From positions 276,001 to 340,000 of the forward strand of contig NZ_CP102271.1 of the NCBI RefSeq assembly GCF_025148785.1: DNA of 64,000 nucleotides, in the 5' to 3' direction. This document shows, piece after piece, positions 34,014-42,717 of the stretch. The DNA is from Catenibacterium mitsuokai. Its GTDB lineage: Bacteria; Bacillota_I; Bacilli_A; Erysipelotrichales; Coprobacillaceae. Within the stretch, counting starts at the first letter, position 1, and every line of letters begins with the position of its first letter. The notes beneath the pieces were generated by a model, which was not told the DNA's origin, searched no databases, and worked only from the letters and a program-made list of their open reading frames with translations. A program made the position numbers and the translations under genes.

Positions 34014-35208
34014 ATTGATCAATTTCTTTTCTATAAATGTCAAAGCTGCTTACTATCATCGCAAATAAGAATCCAGTTGATACAAAGAAGATAGTATAAT
34101 CGAGTAATCCATGAATATAAATCATCACAATATAGCCTACAATTAAAGCAACAAGAGTAGGATTACACTTAGTTCTTAATAAGCGATATAAACGTTTAAT
34201 ATTTTCAATGAAGAACGGTGCAATCACTAATAATCCTATAATCCCAAAACATAAAACAGGATCAATAAAGATATTATGTGAATGCTGTGTAGGATGCCCA
34301 TTATATTGTGCATAAATATGCCAATATGTCATAGGTCCTTCACCAAATAAGAAATGTGTCTTAATGTTTTGAATAGCAACTTCCCAGATATGTTTTCTTA
34401 CCCCTAAGTATTTCACAATATTGCTCATACGTGGAATATATTGAGGTTTTGCGATAAAGAAACCAACACCAGCTGCACCTACAGCACAAATACCACCAAA
34501 ACTCTTATAATTACGATTAAACAACAACATAATCGCAAGGCCACCAGCAAGTGCAGGCCATGCAGTACGACATCCTGTTAAATATAGACAGAATAAGTTA
34601 AGTAATGTAATTAAACCAATAATCACTATTTCTTTAATATGATTCATGAATCCATGATTATGAGTATACTTCAAGAACTTATAGAAGCAAATAGCCACAA
34701 AGAACTCAATCATCATTGCATAGTAGTTCGCATTAAAGAACATCGCATTCGTACGATACTGTGGTGCATTAAACACAACCAAATACCATCCCTCAAGATC
34801 AAACTGTCTTAAGATGAAGATATATTCAATAATAGCCCATACACTTGCAAATACACTTAAACCAATCACTATATTCAACATTGTATCAAATAGTTCTTCA
34901 CTTGCATGACGTCTATATACAAGTGTCATACTATATAACATCAAATAACCTAATGATACACCAGCTCCTGGCCAGTTCTGATAAAAGACACTTGTTAAGA
35001 AAATAAGTGCTGAAAAGAAAATAATATATTTGCTTCGTTTTGTTTCTTCATAACCTTTCTTTACTTCACCCTGTTTAATCCATTTAAAGAATATAATTGC
35101 ATGAATCACTACAGTAATATAGAAAGGAAGGAATATTGCGGCAATCGCAATAAGAAAATCACATTGCACAGAATCAAAACGTGACTTTAAGTTTTTAATA
35201 ATATCCAT
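34012..35208 (-). CDS. O-antigen ligase (Wzy/WaaL)-family membrane protein
   Basis: A 398-residue polytopic membrane protein with about 11 hydrophobic segments. The large extracytoplasmic loop with YWHIYAQYNGHPTQHSHNIF near residue 300 is the Wzy_C signature: the H-x2-P-x-Q-H-S-H-N motif. Such proteins polymerise or transfer surface glycans. In a Gram-positive this points to teichuronic or capsular polysaccharide, or protein glycan. No other polysaccharide genes surround it. It is a single transcript. Confidence 0.85.
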   Translation of the reverse strand: MDIIKNLKSRFDSVQCDFLIAIAAIFLPFYITVVIHAIIFFKWIKQGEVKKGYEETKRSKYIIFFSALIFLTSVFYQNWPGAGVSLGYLMLYSMTLVYRRHASEELFDTMLNIVIGLSVFASVWAIIEYIFILRQFDLEGWYLVVFNAPQYRTNAMFFNANYYAMMIEFFVAICFYKFLKYTHNHGFMNHIKEIVIIGLITLLNLFCLYLTGCRTAWPALAGGLAIMLLFNRNYKSFGGICAVGAAGVGFFIAKPQYIPRMSNIVKYLGVRKHIWEVAIQNIKTHFLFGEGPMTYWHIYAQYNGHPTQHSHNIFIDPVLCFGIIGLLVIAPFFIENIKRLYRLLRTKCNPTLVALIVGYIVMIYIHGLLDYTIFFVSTGFLFAMIVSSFDIYRKEIDQ

Positions 35209-35309
35209 GAGAACCCCCTTTAATTACATTCTATATTATACACGAAAAATCAAAAAAAATATTGTTTACTCACGAAATATTGGTAGAATACTCTATGGAG
35301 GTAGAATAT

Positions 35310-35726
35310 ATGAATATGAACACTTCATTCTTCTCTTTTAAGTCAGGATCTCCATTCATGATTATCCTATCTATTATATTAGGAACACTACTCATGGCTT
35401 ATGGAATCTATGAAATCTTCTTTAAGAAAGATAAAAGAGAAATTAAAGGAATTTACCATGGTTATAAGAAAGTCAATAACTTATATTGTCGTCCTATCTT
35501 CCAGTATTCTTATGGTACAAAGAAGTATAACCAGGCATCTATCCAGGAATTTAAAGTAGAAAAGATTGAAAAAGATTATGTAAAAGGACAGGAATATCCT
35601 ATTTATTTAGGGGAACAGGCGAATACATTCTATTTAAAGAAGAAAAGCACTTGGTCTAACTATTTATTAATCGTTGCAGGTATCTTATTCTATGTCAGTG
35701 CTATTCTAGGTTATCTAGGATTCTAA
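35310..35726 (+). CDS. Hypothetical membrane protein (DUF3592-like)
   Basis: A 138-residue protein starting at ATG 35310 (MNMNTSFFSF) after GGAGG. TM1 lies about residues 18-38 (MIILSIILGTLLMAYGIYEI) and TM2 at the C-terminus (YLLIVAGILFYVSAILGYLG). Between them is a beta-like domain (GIYHGYKKVNNLYCRPIFQY, then GQEYPIYLGEQ) reminiscent of DUF3592. Its function is unknown. It is divergent from the O-antigen-ligase-like gene and shares a bidirectional terminator with the LysR gene. Confidence 0.75.
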   Translation: MNMNTSFFSFKSGSPFMIILSIILGTLLMAYGIYEIFFKKDKREIKGIYHGYKKVNNLYCRPIFQYSYGTKKYNQASIQEFKVEKIEKDYVKGQEYPIYLGEQANTFYLKKKSTWSNYLLIVAGILFYVSAILGYLGF

Positions 35727-35758
35727 AAAGAAGTAGTTTTTAATTACTACTTCTTTTT
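35725..35758. terminator. Bidirectional terminator
   Basis: AAGAAGTAGT pairs with ACTACTTCTT, with A and T tracts on both sides, between convergent genes. Confidence 0.85.
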
Positions 35759-36613
35759 CTTTTCTAATCTTTTTTCTACAGCACGATAAAGTGGTTCTAA
35801 TAGTTTCTTATTCTTTTTCTTACATACAAGATAGAAACTATTAGTCGCTTCTTTATCTATGATTGGAATAATCTTTCTATTATCTGGCTTGCCATCTCTT
35901 TCTATAGATAAATTAGAAATAAATGTAGGAAGAGTAGAATTCTGAGTCAGATCCATAAATACTTCTCTATTATCCTGAAGAATAAAATGAGTATGAGGCT
36001 GTGTTTCTAAATGCATTGGATACCATACACCAATTCTAGAATACAACAGCATTGTCTGCCCATCTAGATTCTTAAAGAATAATGCTTTACTATCAGCAAG
36101 AGGATGATCAGGTGCTAATGAGAAATACAATGTTTCTGTATCATATAACTCATAATATAATTCTTTACTATCAGGAATCTCATTTAATACAACAGCTGTA
36201 TATAAATCATTCTCTAAACCAGATAATAAGATATCTGGCATTTTTATTTCTGAAGAAATAGCCATATCTTCATATATCTTACTAGCATAAGGTACTAAGT
36301 CCCATAAAGGTGCAGGTGCGCATGATCCAATACTAATTGTATGAGTCATACGATCATATTCACGTACACGAGCAATCATATCATTTGCAGAAAATAATAC
36401 CTTCTGTGCATAATCAACAGCCACTTTACCAGTCGCATTTAAAGTAATACGATTCTTTTCACGGTCAAAAATAGGAACCTGCAGTTCTTCTTCAAGTTTC
36501 TGCATGGCACGAGAAAGAGCTGGCTGAGAGATATGTAATGCTTCAGCCACTTTAGATAATGTTCCATATTTAGAAACAGCTAATAATTGTTCAACTTGTC
36601 CAATTTCAATCAT
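35747..36613 (-). CDS. LysR-family transcriptional regulator
   Basis: A 288-residue regulator. The winged helix is residues about 1-60 (TLSKVAEALHISQPALSRAM), with EEELQVPIFDREKNRITLNA after it. The effector domain follows but is somewhat divergent and short in places. It is divergent from the carboxymuconolactone decarboxylase/cupin pair with about 100 bases between, the usual arrangement for a LysR regulator and its target. The intergenic region contains the promoters; no clear T-N11-A box could be fixed by eye. Confidence 0.9.
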   Translation of the reverse strand: MIEIGQVEQLLAVSKYGTLSKVAEALHISQPALSRAMQKLEEELQVPIFDREKNRITLNATGKVAVDYAQKVLFSANDMIARVREYDRMTHTISIGSCAPAPLWDLVPYASKIYEDMAISSEIKMPDILLSGLENDLYTAVVLNEIPDSKELYYELYDTETLYFSLAPDHPLADSKALFFKNLDGQTMLLYSRIGVWYPMHLETQPHTHFILQDNREVFMDLTQNSTLPTFISNLSIERDGKPDNRKIIPIIDKEATNSFYLVCKKKNKKLLEPLYRAVEKRLEKKKK

Positions 36614-36715
36614 TTAATATTCCTCCTCACTATGCACCCACATTATAGCATAATACAAAACTGGCATTGTACTTTTCTACTTATTATTTATAGAATACTT
36701 ATAGAGGTGAAGACT

Positions 36716-37405
36716 ATGAAATATACATTTATGGAAAATTTTAAAGACAAAGATCCAGAATTCTATGACTTTTATTCCCATTTTATAGGTGAAGAAGTAA
36801 TCAATGATACTACTTTGGATGATAAGAGTCGATATTTATCTATTACTGCAGTACTTGTAGGCACAAAAGCTCATGATTTATTTGAGGATATGTTAGGTGA
36901 TTTATTGAAATATCTCACAGCTGATGAAATCCAGGAAGTCCTTTATCAAGCCGTGGCCTATCTTGGTATTGGGATGGTTTATCCATTCCTCACTATTATG
37001 AATAAATATGTGAATAAACCATTAAAGAGTGCGTCTACCACAAATAGAGACAATCGTATAGAACTTGGTAATGAAAAACAATGTGAACTCTTTGGTGAAC
37101 ATATGAGAGGATTCCAAACAAGTGGTCCTGAAGAAGAACGCCATATCAAGAGATGGCTCGCAGGTAACTGCTTTGGTGATTACTATACAAGAGTGGGACT
37201 CACTGGAGCACAAAGAGAAATGATTACATTCTGTTTTCTATCAGCACTCGGTACTGAACCACAATTAAAATCTCATATTGGTGGAAACTTCCATGTAGGT
37301 AATGATGCACATTATCTCCTTAATGTGATTTCTAACTGCATGCCTTATATCGGTTATCCACGTACTTTAAATGCAATCAGATGTATACATGAAATGGAGA
37401 AATAA
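36716..37405 (+). CDS. Carboxymuconolactone decarboxylase-family protein
   Basis: A 229-residue protein with two CMD/AhpD-like helical domains (about 30-110 and 145-225). It is similar to the gamma-carboxymuconolactone decarboxylases often paired with cupins in anaerobes. KSRYLSITAVLVGTKAHDLF and the second-domain LTGAQREMITFCFLSALGTE are the family helices. No C-x2-C peroxidase motif is seen, so it is not AhpD-like. I start at ATG 36716 after AGAGGTG; the longer frame upstream overlaps the divergent regulator. It precedes the cupin by 2 bases. Confidence 0.88.
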   Translation: MKYTFMENFKDKDPEFYDFYSHFIGEEVINDTTLDDKSRYLSITAVLVGTKAHDLFEDMLGDLLKYLTADEIQEVLYQAVAYLGIGMVYPFLTIMNKYVNKPLKSASTTNRDNRIELGNEKQCELFGEHMRGFQTSGPEEERHIKRWLAGNCFGDYYTRVGLTGAQREMITFCFLSALGTEPQLKSHIGGNFHVGNDAHYLLNVISNCMPYIGYPRTLNAIRCIHEMEK

Positions 37406-37407
37406 TC

Positions 37408-37824
37408 ATGAATTATACTTTAGAAGATATCCAGAAACAGAGTCCTTATCCTATTGGTGAATTGAATACAGCATATGCTAAGTATTTTGTAGGTAATAGT
37501 TATCTCTATCCTATTAATGATCAGGAAGTGCTTATTTCTAATGTTACTTTTGAACCAGGATGCAGAAACAACTGGCATATCCATCATGGTGCAGGACAGA
37601 TCTTATTATGTACTGCAGGAAGAGGGTATTATCAGGAATGGGGAAAACCTGCGCAGGAACTCAATGTAGGTGATACAGTTTATATTGCGCCAGAAATCAA
37701 ACATTGGCATGGTGCAGCACCAGAAAGCTATTTTGTACATATTGCAGAAAGTGTCCCAAATAAAAATGCTTCAAACCAGTGGCTTGAAGCAGTGGATGAA
37801 GAAGAATATCTAAAATTGAAATAA
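37408..37824 (+). CDS. Cupin-domain protein
   Basis: A 138-residue beta-barrel protein. The cupin metal motif is NNWHIHHGAGQILLCTAGRG (about residues 55-74). The second motif is PEIKHWHGA (about residues 94-102). It is co-transcribed with the carboxymuconolactone decarboxylase-like gene and probably acts in the same redox or carbohydrate-acid pathway. The 3' half of this gene was copied by a tandem duplication, leaving a fragment at 38101-38292. Confidence 0.9.
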   Translation: MNYTLEDIQKQSPYPIGELNTAYAKYFVGNSYLYPINDQEVLISNVTFEPGCRNNWHIHHGAGQILLCTAGRGYYQEWGKPAQELNVGDTVYIAPEIKHWHGAAPESYFVHIAESVPNKNASNQWLEAVDEEEYLKLK

Positions 37825-37828
37825 AACA

Positions 37829-37861
37829 AAACGATCAGGAAGGGAAGCCTGATCGTTGTTT
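37829..37861 (+). terminator. Terminator of the cupin gene (copy 1)
   Basis: AACGATCAGG pairs with CCTGATCGTT and ends in GTTT. The second copy of this hairpin is at 38297-38329 within the tandem duplication. Confidence 0.7.
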
Positions 37862-38051
37862 ATTTCAAGAGTTATTTTGAAGGGAGTTTAGGAAATTTTA
37901 GGGATCACTCTTGGCAAAAAGAAGCTTTAATTATTATAGGGAGTTGCTTTCTCTTTACAGGTACTATTATGCTTTTTATCTATGAACACATTGTGAACTC
38001 ATTATTTTTTTCTAGGAAATATGTAATAATGAGGCACGATAAGGATTTTTT

Positions 38052-38141
38052 ATGAAAAAATCAATCATTACATTCTTATGTTTGAGGTTAATCACATTAC
38101 CAGGAATGGGGAAAACCTGCTCAGGAACTCAATGTAGGTGA
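38052..38141 (+). pseudogene. 5' fragment of the flavodoxin lipoprotein gene fused out of frame
   Basis: ATG 38052 reads MKKSIITFLCL, the same signal peptide as the intact gene at 38524. At 38100 it joins the duplicated cupin sequence in the wrong frame and stops at 38141. The ribosome site is also weaker (ATAAGGA instead of GAGGAGG). Confidence 0.8.
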
Positions 38142-38292
38142 TACAGTCTATATTGCGCCAGAAATCAAACATTGGCATGGTGCAGCGCCAGAAAGCTATT
38201 TTGTACATATTGCAGAAAGTGTCCCAAATAAAAATGCTTCAAACGAGTGGCTTGAAGCAGTGGATGAAGAAGAATATCTAAAATTGAAATAA
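38101..38292 (+). pseudogene. 3' fragment of the cupin gene
   Basis: It encodes the last 63 or so cupin residues (from QEWGKPAQEL to the stop) without a start codon of its own. It contains the second cupin motif only. Product of the tandem duplication. Confidence 0.85.
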
Positions 38293-38523
38293 AACAAAAC
38301 GATCAGGAAGGGATACCTGATCGTTGTTTATTTCAAGAGTTATTTTGAAGGGAGTTTGGAAATTGTTTTAGGGATCACTCTTGGTAAAAAGGAAGCTGTT
38401 ATTATTATAGGGAGTTGCTTTCTCTTTACAGGTACTATTATGCTTTTTATCTATGAACACATTGTGAACTCATTATTTTTTTTCTAGGAAATATGTTATA
38501 ATGGTGTCCGAGGAGGATTTTTT

Positions 38524-39171
38524 ATGAAAAAATCAATCATTACATTCTTATGTTTGATGTTGATCACATTATCGGGATGTACTTATAATACCAAATATTC
38601 AGAAAGTGATGCCCCCTTAACTATTACAGGTGGTCTCAGTGATACATTGATTGTATATTATTCATTCAATGGAGAAGAACGTAAACTTGCTAAACAAGTA
38701 CAGTCATATACTGAAGGGGACTTGCTTTGTTTACAGACTTCTAAGAAGTACTCTACAGACTATAAGAAGAGAATCAAAGAACATAGAAAAGAAAGAGAAG
38801 CTTACGCAAAAGCACTTAAAGAAAATAAACATGATTATAAGAATAAGCATGTATTAAAAACACTACCTGCTCTTACAAATCAGATTGATGATATTGATCA
38901 ATACAAGACAGTGTATCTTATTTATCCATGCTGGGAAAAGGATGAACCTTTAATTATTGATTCATTCTGTATGGATTATGACTTATCAGGTAAAACAATT
39001 GTACCTATGTGTACAAGTGAAAAGAACTGGCGTGGCCATGTGAAATATTCCAGCAAGAAGAGTGTTGCTCACTTTAATAAGATGATACCAAATGCGAACT
39101 TTAAGCGCGCAAAGGCATTTTCTGATGTCAAAGGCGTTAAAGAGTGGCTAGAAACTATTGATATGATCTAG
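38524..39171 (+). CDS. Flavodoxin-like lipoprotein
   Basis: A 215-residue predicted lipoprotein. The signal peptide ends in the lipobox ITLSGC, giving Cys19 for lipid attachment. The flavodoxin_4-type domain follows: LIVYYSFNGEERKLAKQVQS (FMN phosphate loop region), YPCWEKDEPLII and IVPMCTSEKNW. It probably carries FMN on the outer face of the membrane and moves electrons to an unknown partner. The start follows GAGGAGG. It lies just past the tandem duplication, which copied its promoter. Confidence 0.85.
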   Translation: MKKSIITFLCLMLITLSGCTYNTKYSESDAPLTITGGLSDTLIVYYSFNGEERKLAKQVQSYTEGDLLCLQTSKKYSTDYKKRIKEHRKEREAYAKALKENKHDYKNKHVLKTLPALTNQIDDIDQYKTVYLIYPCWEKDEPLIIDSFCMDYDLSGKTIVPMCTSEKNWRGHVKYSSKKSVAHFNKMIPNANFKRAKAFSDVKGVKEWLETIDMI

Positions 39172-39197
39172 ACTGGATACTGATCCAGTCTTTTTTT
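39171..39197 (+). terminator. Terminator of the flavodoxin lipoprotein gene
   Basis: GACTGGAT pairs with ATCCAGTC, then seven T. Confidence 0.88.
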
Positions 39198-39208
39198 GGA
39201 GAACTATA

Positions 39209-40078
39209 ATGAGACACATATTTTTACTTAAACCAGTGGATGATGATTATGATCATCATCCGTTTATAGAAACAATTAGAGAAGTGATGCAGGGTTATGA
39301 TTATGATATATTCATGAGTACTTATCCTGATCACGCCAAGAAGATTATTAAACATTATAAAGAACCAACACGTTTTTATAGTGTTGGTGGTGATGGTATG
39401 TTGAACCAGGTGATTCAGGGACTTGTAGGTACACCTCATGAACTCGTCGTTATTCCTTATGGAACAGGAAATGACTTCTTTAAGATGATTTCTAAGAATA
39501 ATGATTCTAAAGAAGTACTTAAAGCATCTTTAAAGGGTAAAACAATTCCTATTGATACAGTGTTAATGAATAATCGTTATTTTATTAATAATGCCTGTTT
39601 TGGCTGTGATAGTGTGATTGCAAATCATGTTCATGATGATGTGAAGATTCCTAAGATGTTTAAAGGACATCAATATGAGTATTCTATTCTAAGAAACTTT
39701 GTCCAATATCCATTTTATCCTATTAAGATGACAAGCCATGGAACACTATTGTATGAAGGTCCTGTTACTTTATGTGCCTGTGCGAATGCGAAATATTATG
39801 GTGGGGGTTATAAGATTGCTCCTCATGCCTCATTAGAAGATGGTCTCATGAATATTGTGATTCTTGATCAAATTAATAAAGGTCTCATTCCTTTATATAT
39901 TAAGAAGATAGTAAGTGAAACACTTGATCAGGATAAACATGCTCATGTCTTTACTGTAGATGAAGTGGATGTAGAATCTCAGTATCCATGTAACTTAGAT
40001 GGTGAAGAAGTAAAGGCTTCTTCTTATCATCTAGAAGTAAAGAAGAACAGTTTAAATCTTGTAGTTTTTGATAATTAA
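39209..40078 (+). CDS. Diacylglycerol kinase-type lipid kinase (YegS/BmrU family)
   Basis: A 289-residue kinase that phosphorylates diacylglycerol or a similar lipid at the membrane. The nucleotide-binding motif is YSVGGDGMLNQVIQGL (GGDG at about residue 60), followed by VIPYGTGNDFFKMI. The C-terminal part has the family PCNLDGEE motif. The length matches DgkB-like enzymes. The 3' end overlaps the convergent LysR gene by 27 bases without a terminator between them. Confidence 0.9.
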   Translation: MRHIFLLKPVDDDYDHHPFIETIREVMQGYDYDIFMSTYPDHAKKIIKHYKEPTRFYSVGGDGMLNQVIQGLVGTPHELVVIPYGTGNDFFKMISKNNDSKEVLKASLKGKTIPIDTVLMNNRYFINNACFGCDSVIANHVHDDVKIPKMFKGHQYEYSILRNFVQYPFYPIKMTSHGTLLYEGPVTLCACANAKYYGGGYKIAPHASLEDGLMNIVILDQINKGLIPLYIKKIVSETLDQDKHAHVFTVDEVDVESQYPCNLDGEEVKASSYHLEVKKNSLNLVVFDN

Positions 40079-40912
40079 AGAAATAAATGTTTCTATGATT
40101 GGAGATAGTTCTTCTTTTCTTGTGATAAAGGCTGCAGATGTATAGAGACCCTTGTCTTTAAGTTTAGTATAGGTTTGTGAATTTAAGTCTATATATGGTA
40201 TAGCCGCTTCAGGTATAATAACCACCTGATCAAGTATAGAACCCCATACTAAGGCAGTACGTATATCATCTGTAATAATAGGGATATGTGGCTGGAATTG
40301 GAGTTCATTTAAACAATAATCTACTATAAACTGACGATAACGTCTGTGAATCAAAACAGGATCATCTCGATAATCAATGAGATGGTTCTTTTTTTCATTC
40401 ACAAGAGTAGAAGGTCCTACCGCAATCATTGGTTCAGGCTTAAATAAAAATGATTTCACATTCGTAGAATCAAATGGTGTTCTGACTAACGCAATATCTA
40501 TTTCATGAGCGAGCAAGGCATCCATCATCTCATAGGTTGTTCCTTCTTTCATATGAATATCTAGTTTAGGATATTTCTTTCTAAACACATCCATATGCTC
40601 ATGTGTAATTAAATAACCATTAGAAGAAGTAATCCCAAAACGTAAAATCTGTGTGGCAGCTCCTTGTACTTCTTTACTTGTCTGTTCATATAAATTCAAC
40701 ATCTGATTACATCTACGATAAAATAAGTGCCCTGCAGGCGTTAATGTGATATGACGATGTCCTCTCTCTATCAGTATTGTATCTAATTCTTCTTCTATCG
40801 CTTTTAACTGCATAGAAAGAGGAGGCTGTGAAATATGTAATACACGTGCAGCCTGCGTTATCGTCCCTTCTTCTACAATTGTCTTAAAGTATTTCATCTG
40901 TTTTAGTTCCAT
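40052..40912 (-). CDS. LysR-family transcriptional regulator
   Basis: A 286-residue regulator. The winged helix is residues about 1-60 (TITQAARVLHISQPPLSMQL). The effector-binding domain shows FGITSSNGYLI and the strand VAIVRTPF-type segment IDIALVRTPF. The arrangement resembles CitR/CynR-like activators. It is divergent from the ABC exporter genes (about 90 bases apart), which are plausible targets. Its C-terminus overlaps the lipid kinase gene. Confidence 0.9.
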   Translation of the reverse strand: MELKQMKYFKTIVEEGTITQAARVLHISQPPLSMQLKAIEEELDTILIERGHRHITLTPAGHLFYRRCNQMLNLYEQTSKEVQGAATQILRFGITSSNGYLITHEHMDVFRKKYPKLDIHMKEGTTYEMMDALLAHEIDIALVRTPFDSTNVKSFLFKPEPMIAVGPSTLVNEKKNHLIDYRDDPVLIHRRYRQFIVDYCLNELQFQPHIPIITDDIRTALVWGSILDQVVIIPEAAIPYIDLNSQTYTKLKDKGLYTSAAFITRKEELSPIIETFISLIIKNYKI

Positions 40913-41001
40913 ATGTATCTCCTATAGATTCTATATAAAATATATATTATACATATAGTATAAAACAGGATTATAATGTTGCAAGGACAGGGAGGAAAAA
41001 T

Positions 41002-42717
41002 ATGTATATAATGAAATATTTAAAGCCTTATAAATGGCAGGCCATTTCAGGCTTCATATTTAAACTTATAGAAGCATTTCTAGAATTATGTATACCAATG
41101 GCTGTAGCTCTTATTATTGATAATGGTGTTGCAGTACATAATACAAACTATATTACAAAGATGGCTTTTGTAGTCTTTGGTTTATCTACAGTAGGATATG
41201 CAAGTTCACTGGTGTGCCAGTACTTTGCATCTCTTACATCACAGGGTGTAGGTACACTTATGCGTAAAGATATGTATCGTGCAATCAACCGTTATGATTA
41301 TCAGGATCTTGATATTATTGGTACACCTTCTTTAATCACAAGAATCACTAATGATATTAATCAGATTCAATTAGCTGTTGCCATGGTTATTCGTTTATGT
41401 TCAAGATCACCATTTTTAATCATTGGTTCTTTGGTTATGAGTTTTGTGATTAACTGGCAGGTAGCACTTATCTTTGTGATTGTCGCACCACTTATTGCGT
41501 TTAGTATTTACTTTGTGATGAGTCATACAGCGCCTATGTATTCGCATATCCAGCATATCCTTGATGAAGTATCACTCATCACAAGAGAGAATCTTTCCGG
41601 TGTCAGAGTCATTCGTGCTTTTAACCAGCAGGATAATGAACAAAAACGTTTTGAATCAACAACCACAAAACAAAAAGAAGAACAGATCATTGCAGGTAAC
41701 CTCAGTGCTGTATTAAATCCAGCAACTACAATCATTGTGAACTTTGGGATTATCGCAATCCTCTATATCTCAGGCTTTAAAATCAATGCAGGTAGTATGA
41801 CACAGGGAGAAGTCATCTCACTTATTAACTATATGAACCAGATCTTACTTTCTATGTATGTCTTTGCGAATGTTATTGTGATTTTAAATAAAGCCAGTGC
41901 ATCATATAAAAGGTGTGCAGATGTACTAAGTCAGAAACCAGGTATTGTCCAAGGAATCAATGAGGCTCCAAGTGACTATCAGAACCTTATTACTTATGAT
42001 CATGTTTCGTTCTCATACTATTCAGGTAATGCCTTAGCTGATGTGTCATTCAATATCCTTCCAGGTCAGACAATCGGTGTCATTGGAGGTACAGGTTCAG
42101 GTAAAACAACACTTATTAACCTGATCCCTCGTTTTTATGATGTCACTGAAGGTGAAATCCGTATCAAAGATCTTCCTATTAAGTCATACAAGTTTGAAGA
42201 CTTAAGAAATATGATTGGTATTGTGCCTCAGCAGGCCACACTCTTTGGAGGTACAATCAGAGAAAATATGCAATGGGGTCATCCTCATGCTACAGATGAA
42301 GAAATCTATGAAGCATTAGAACTCTCACAATCTAAAGAATTCGTCGATAAGATGACAGAAGGCTTAGACACCTATATTGAACAGGGTGGTAAGAATGTAT
42401 CTGGTGGACAAAGACAAAGACTCACTATTGCCCGTGCATTAGTCAAAAAACCAGAAATACTTATTTTAGATGATAGCGCCAGTGCACTCGACTTTGCGAC
42501 AGATGCAAAACTAAGAAAAGCCTTAAGTACGCTTAATATGACAGTTATTATTGTCTCTCAAAGAGTGAGTGCTTTAATGCATGCAGATTCTATTGTGGTA
42601 TTAAGCCATGGTGAAGTCGTAGGACAGGGTACTCATGATATGCTTATGAATACATGTGATGTCTATCAGGAAATTGTTATGTCACAGATGGAAGGAGGAC
42701 AGAATAATGAAGAATAA
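41002..42717 (+). CDS. Heterodimeric ABC exporter, subunit with degenerate Walker B
   Basis: A 571-residue ABC half-transporter: six membrane helices (about 1-310), then a nucleotide-binding domain. Walker A is GGTGSGKTTLINL, the signature is VSGGQRQRLTIARAL, and Walker B is LILDDSASALD, where the catalytic Glu is replaced by Asp. This asymmetry is typical of heterodimeric drug or lipid exporters (LmrCD, BmrCD, TM287/288). The partner gene overlaps the 3' end by 11 bases. ATG 41002 follows GGGAGG. Confidence 0.93.
   Translation: MYIMKYLKPYKWQAISGFIFKLIEAFLELCIPMAVALIIDNGVAVHNTNYITKMAFVVFGLSTVGYASSLVCQYFASLTSQGVGTLMRKDMYRAINRYDYQDLDIIGTPSLITRITNDINQIQLAVAMVIRLCSRSPFLIIGSLVMSFVINWQVALIFVIVAPLIAFSIYFVMSHTAPMYSHIQHILDEVSLITRENLSGVRVIRAFNQQDNEQKRFESTTTKQKEEQIIAGNLSAVLNPATTIIVNFGIIAILYISGFKINAGSMTQGEVISLINYMNQILLSMYVFANVIVILNKASASYKRCADVLSQKPGIVQGINEAPSDYQNLITYDHVSFSYYSGNALADVSFNILPGQTIGVIGGTGSGKTTLINLIPRFYDVTEGEIRIKDLPIKSYKFEDLRNMIGIVPQQATLFGGTIRENMQWGHPHATDEEIYEALELSQSKEFVDKMTEGLDTYIEQGGKNVSGGQRQRLTIARALVKKPEILILDDSASALDFATDAKLRKALSTLNMTVIIVSQRVSALMHADSIVVLSHGEVVGQGTHDMLMNTCDVYQEIVMSQMEGGQNNEE

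Larger units (their letters stand above)
37633..38572 (+). repeat. Tandem duplication of about 470 bases
   Basis: 37633-38100 (468 bases) and 38101-38572 are near-identical direct repeats with scattered substitutions and small indels. Each contains the cupin 3' end, its terminator, and the promoter plus first codons of the flavodoxin lipoprotein gene. The exact junction is at CACATTAC|CAGGAATGGG (38100/38101). Confidence 0.92.

Noticed and set aside
34012-35208. Part of a capsule or O-antigen gene cluster
   Set aside because: The Wzy-like gene stands alone; no glycosyltransferase, flippase or sugar-nucleotide genes flank it.
38052-38141. A short lipoprotein gene upstream of the flavodoxin lipoprotein
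   Set aside because: It shares the signal peptide codons only because of the tandem duplication and shifts frame at the junction.
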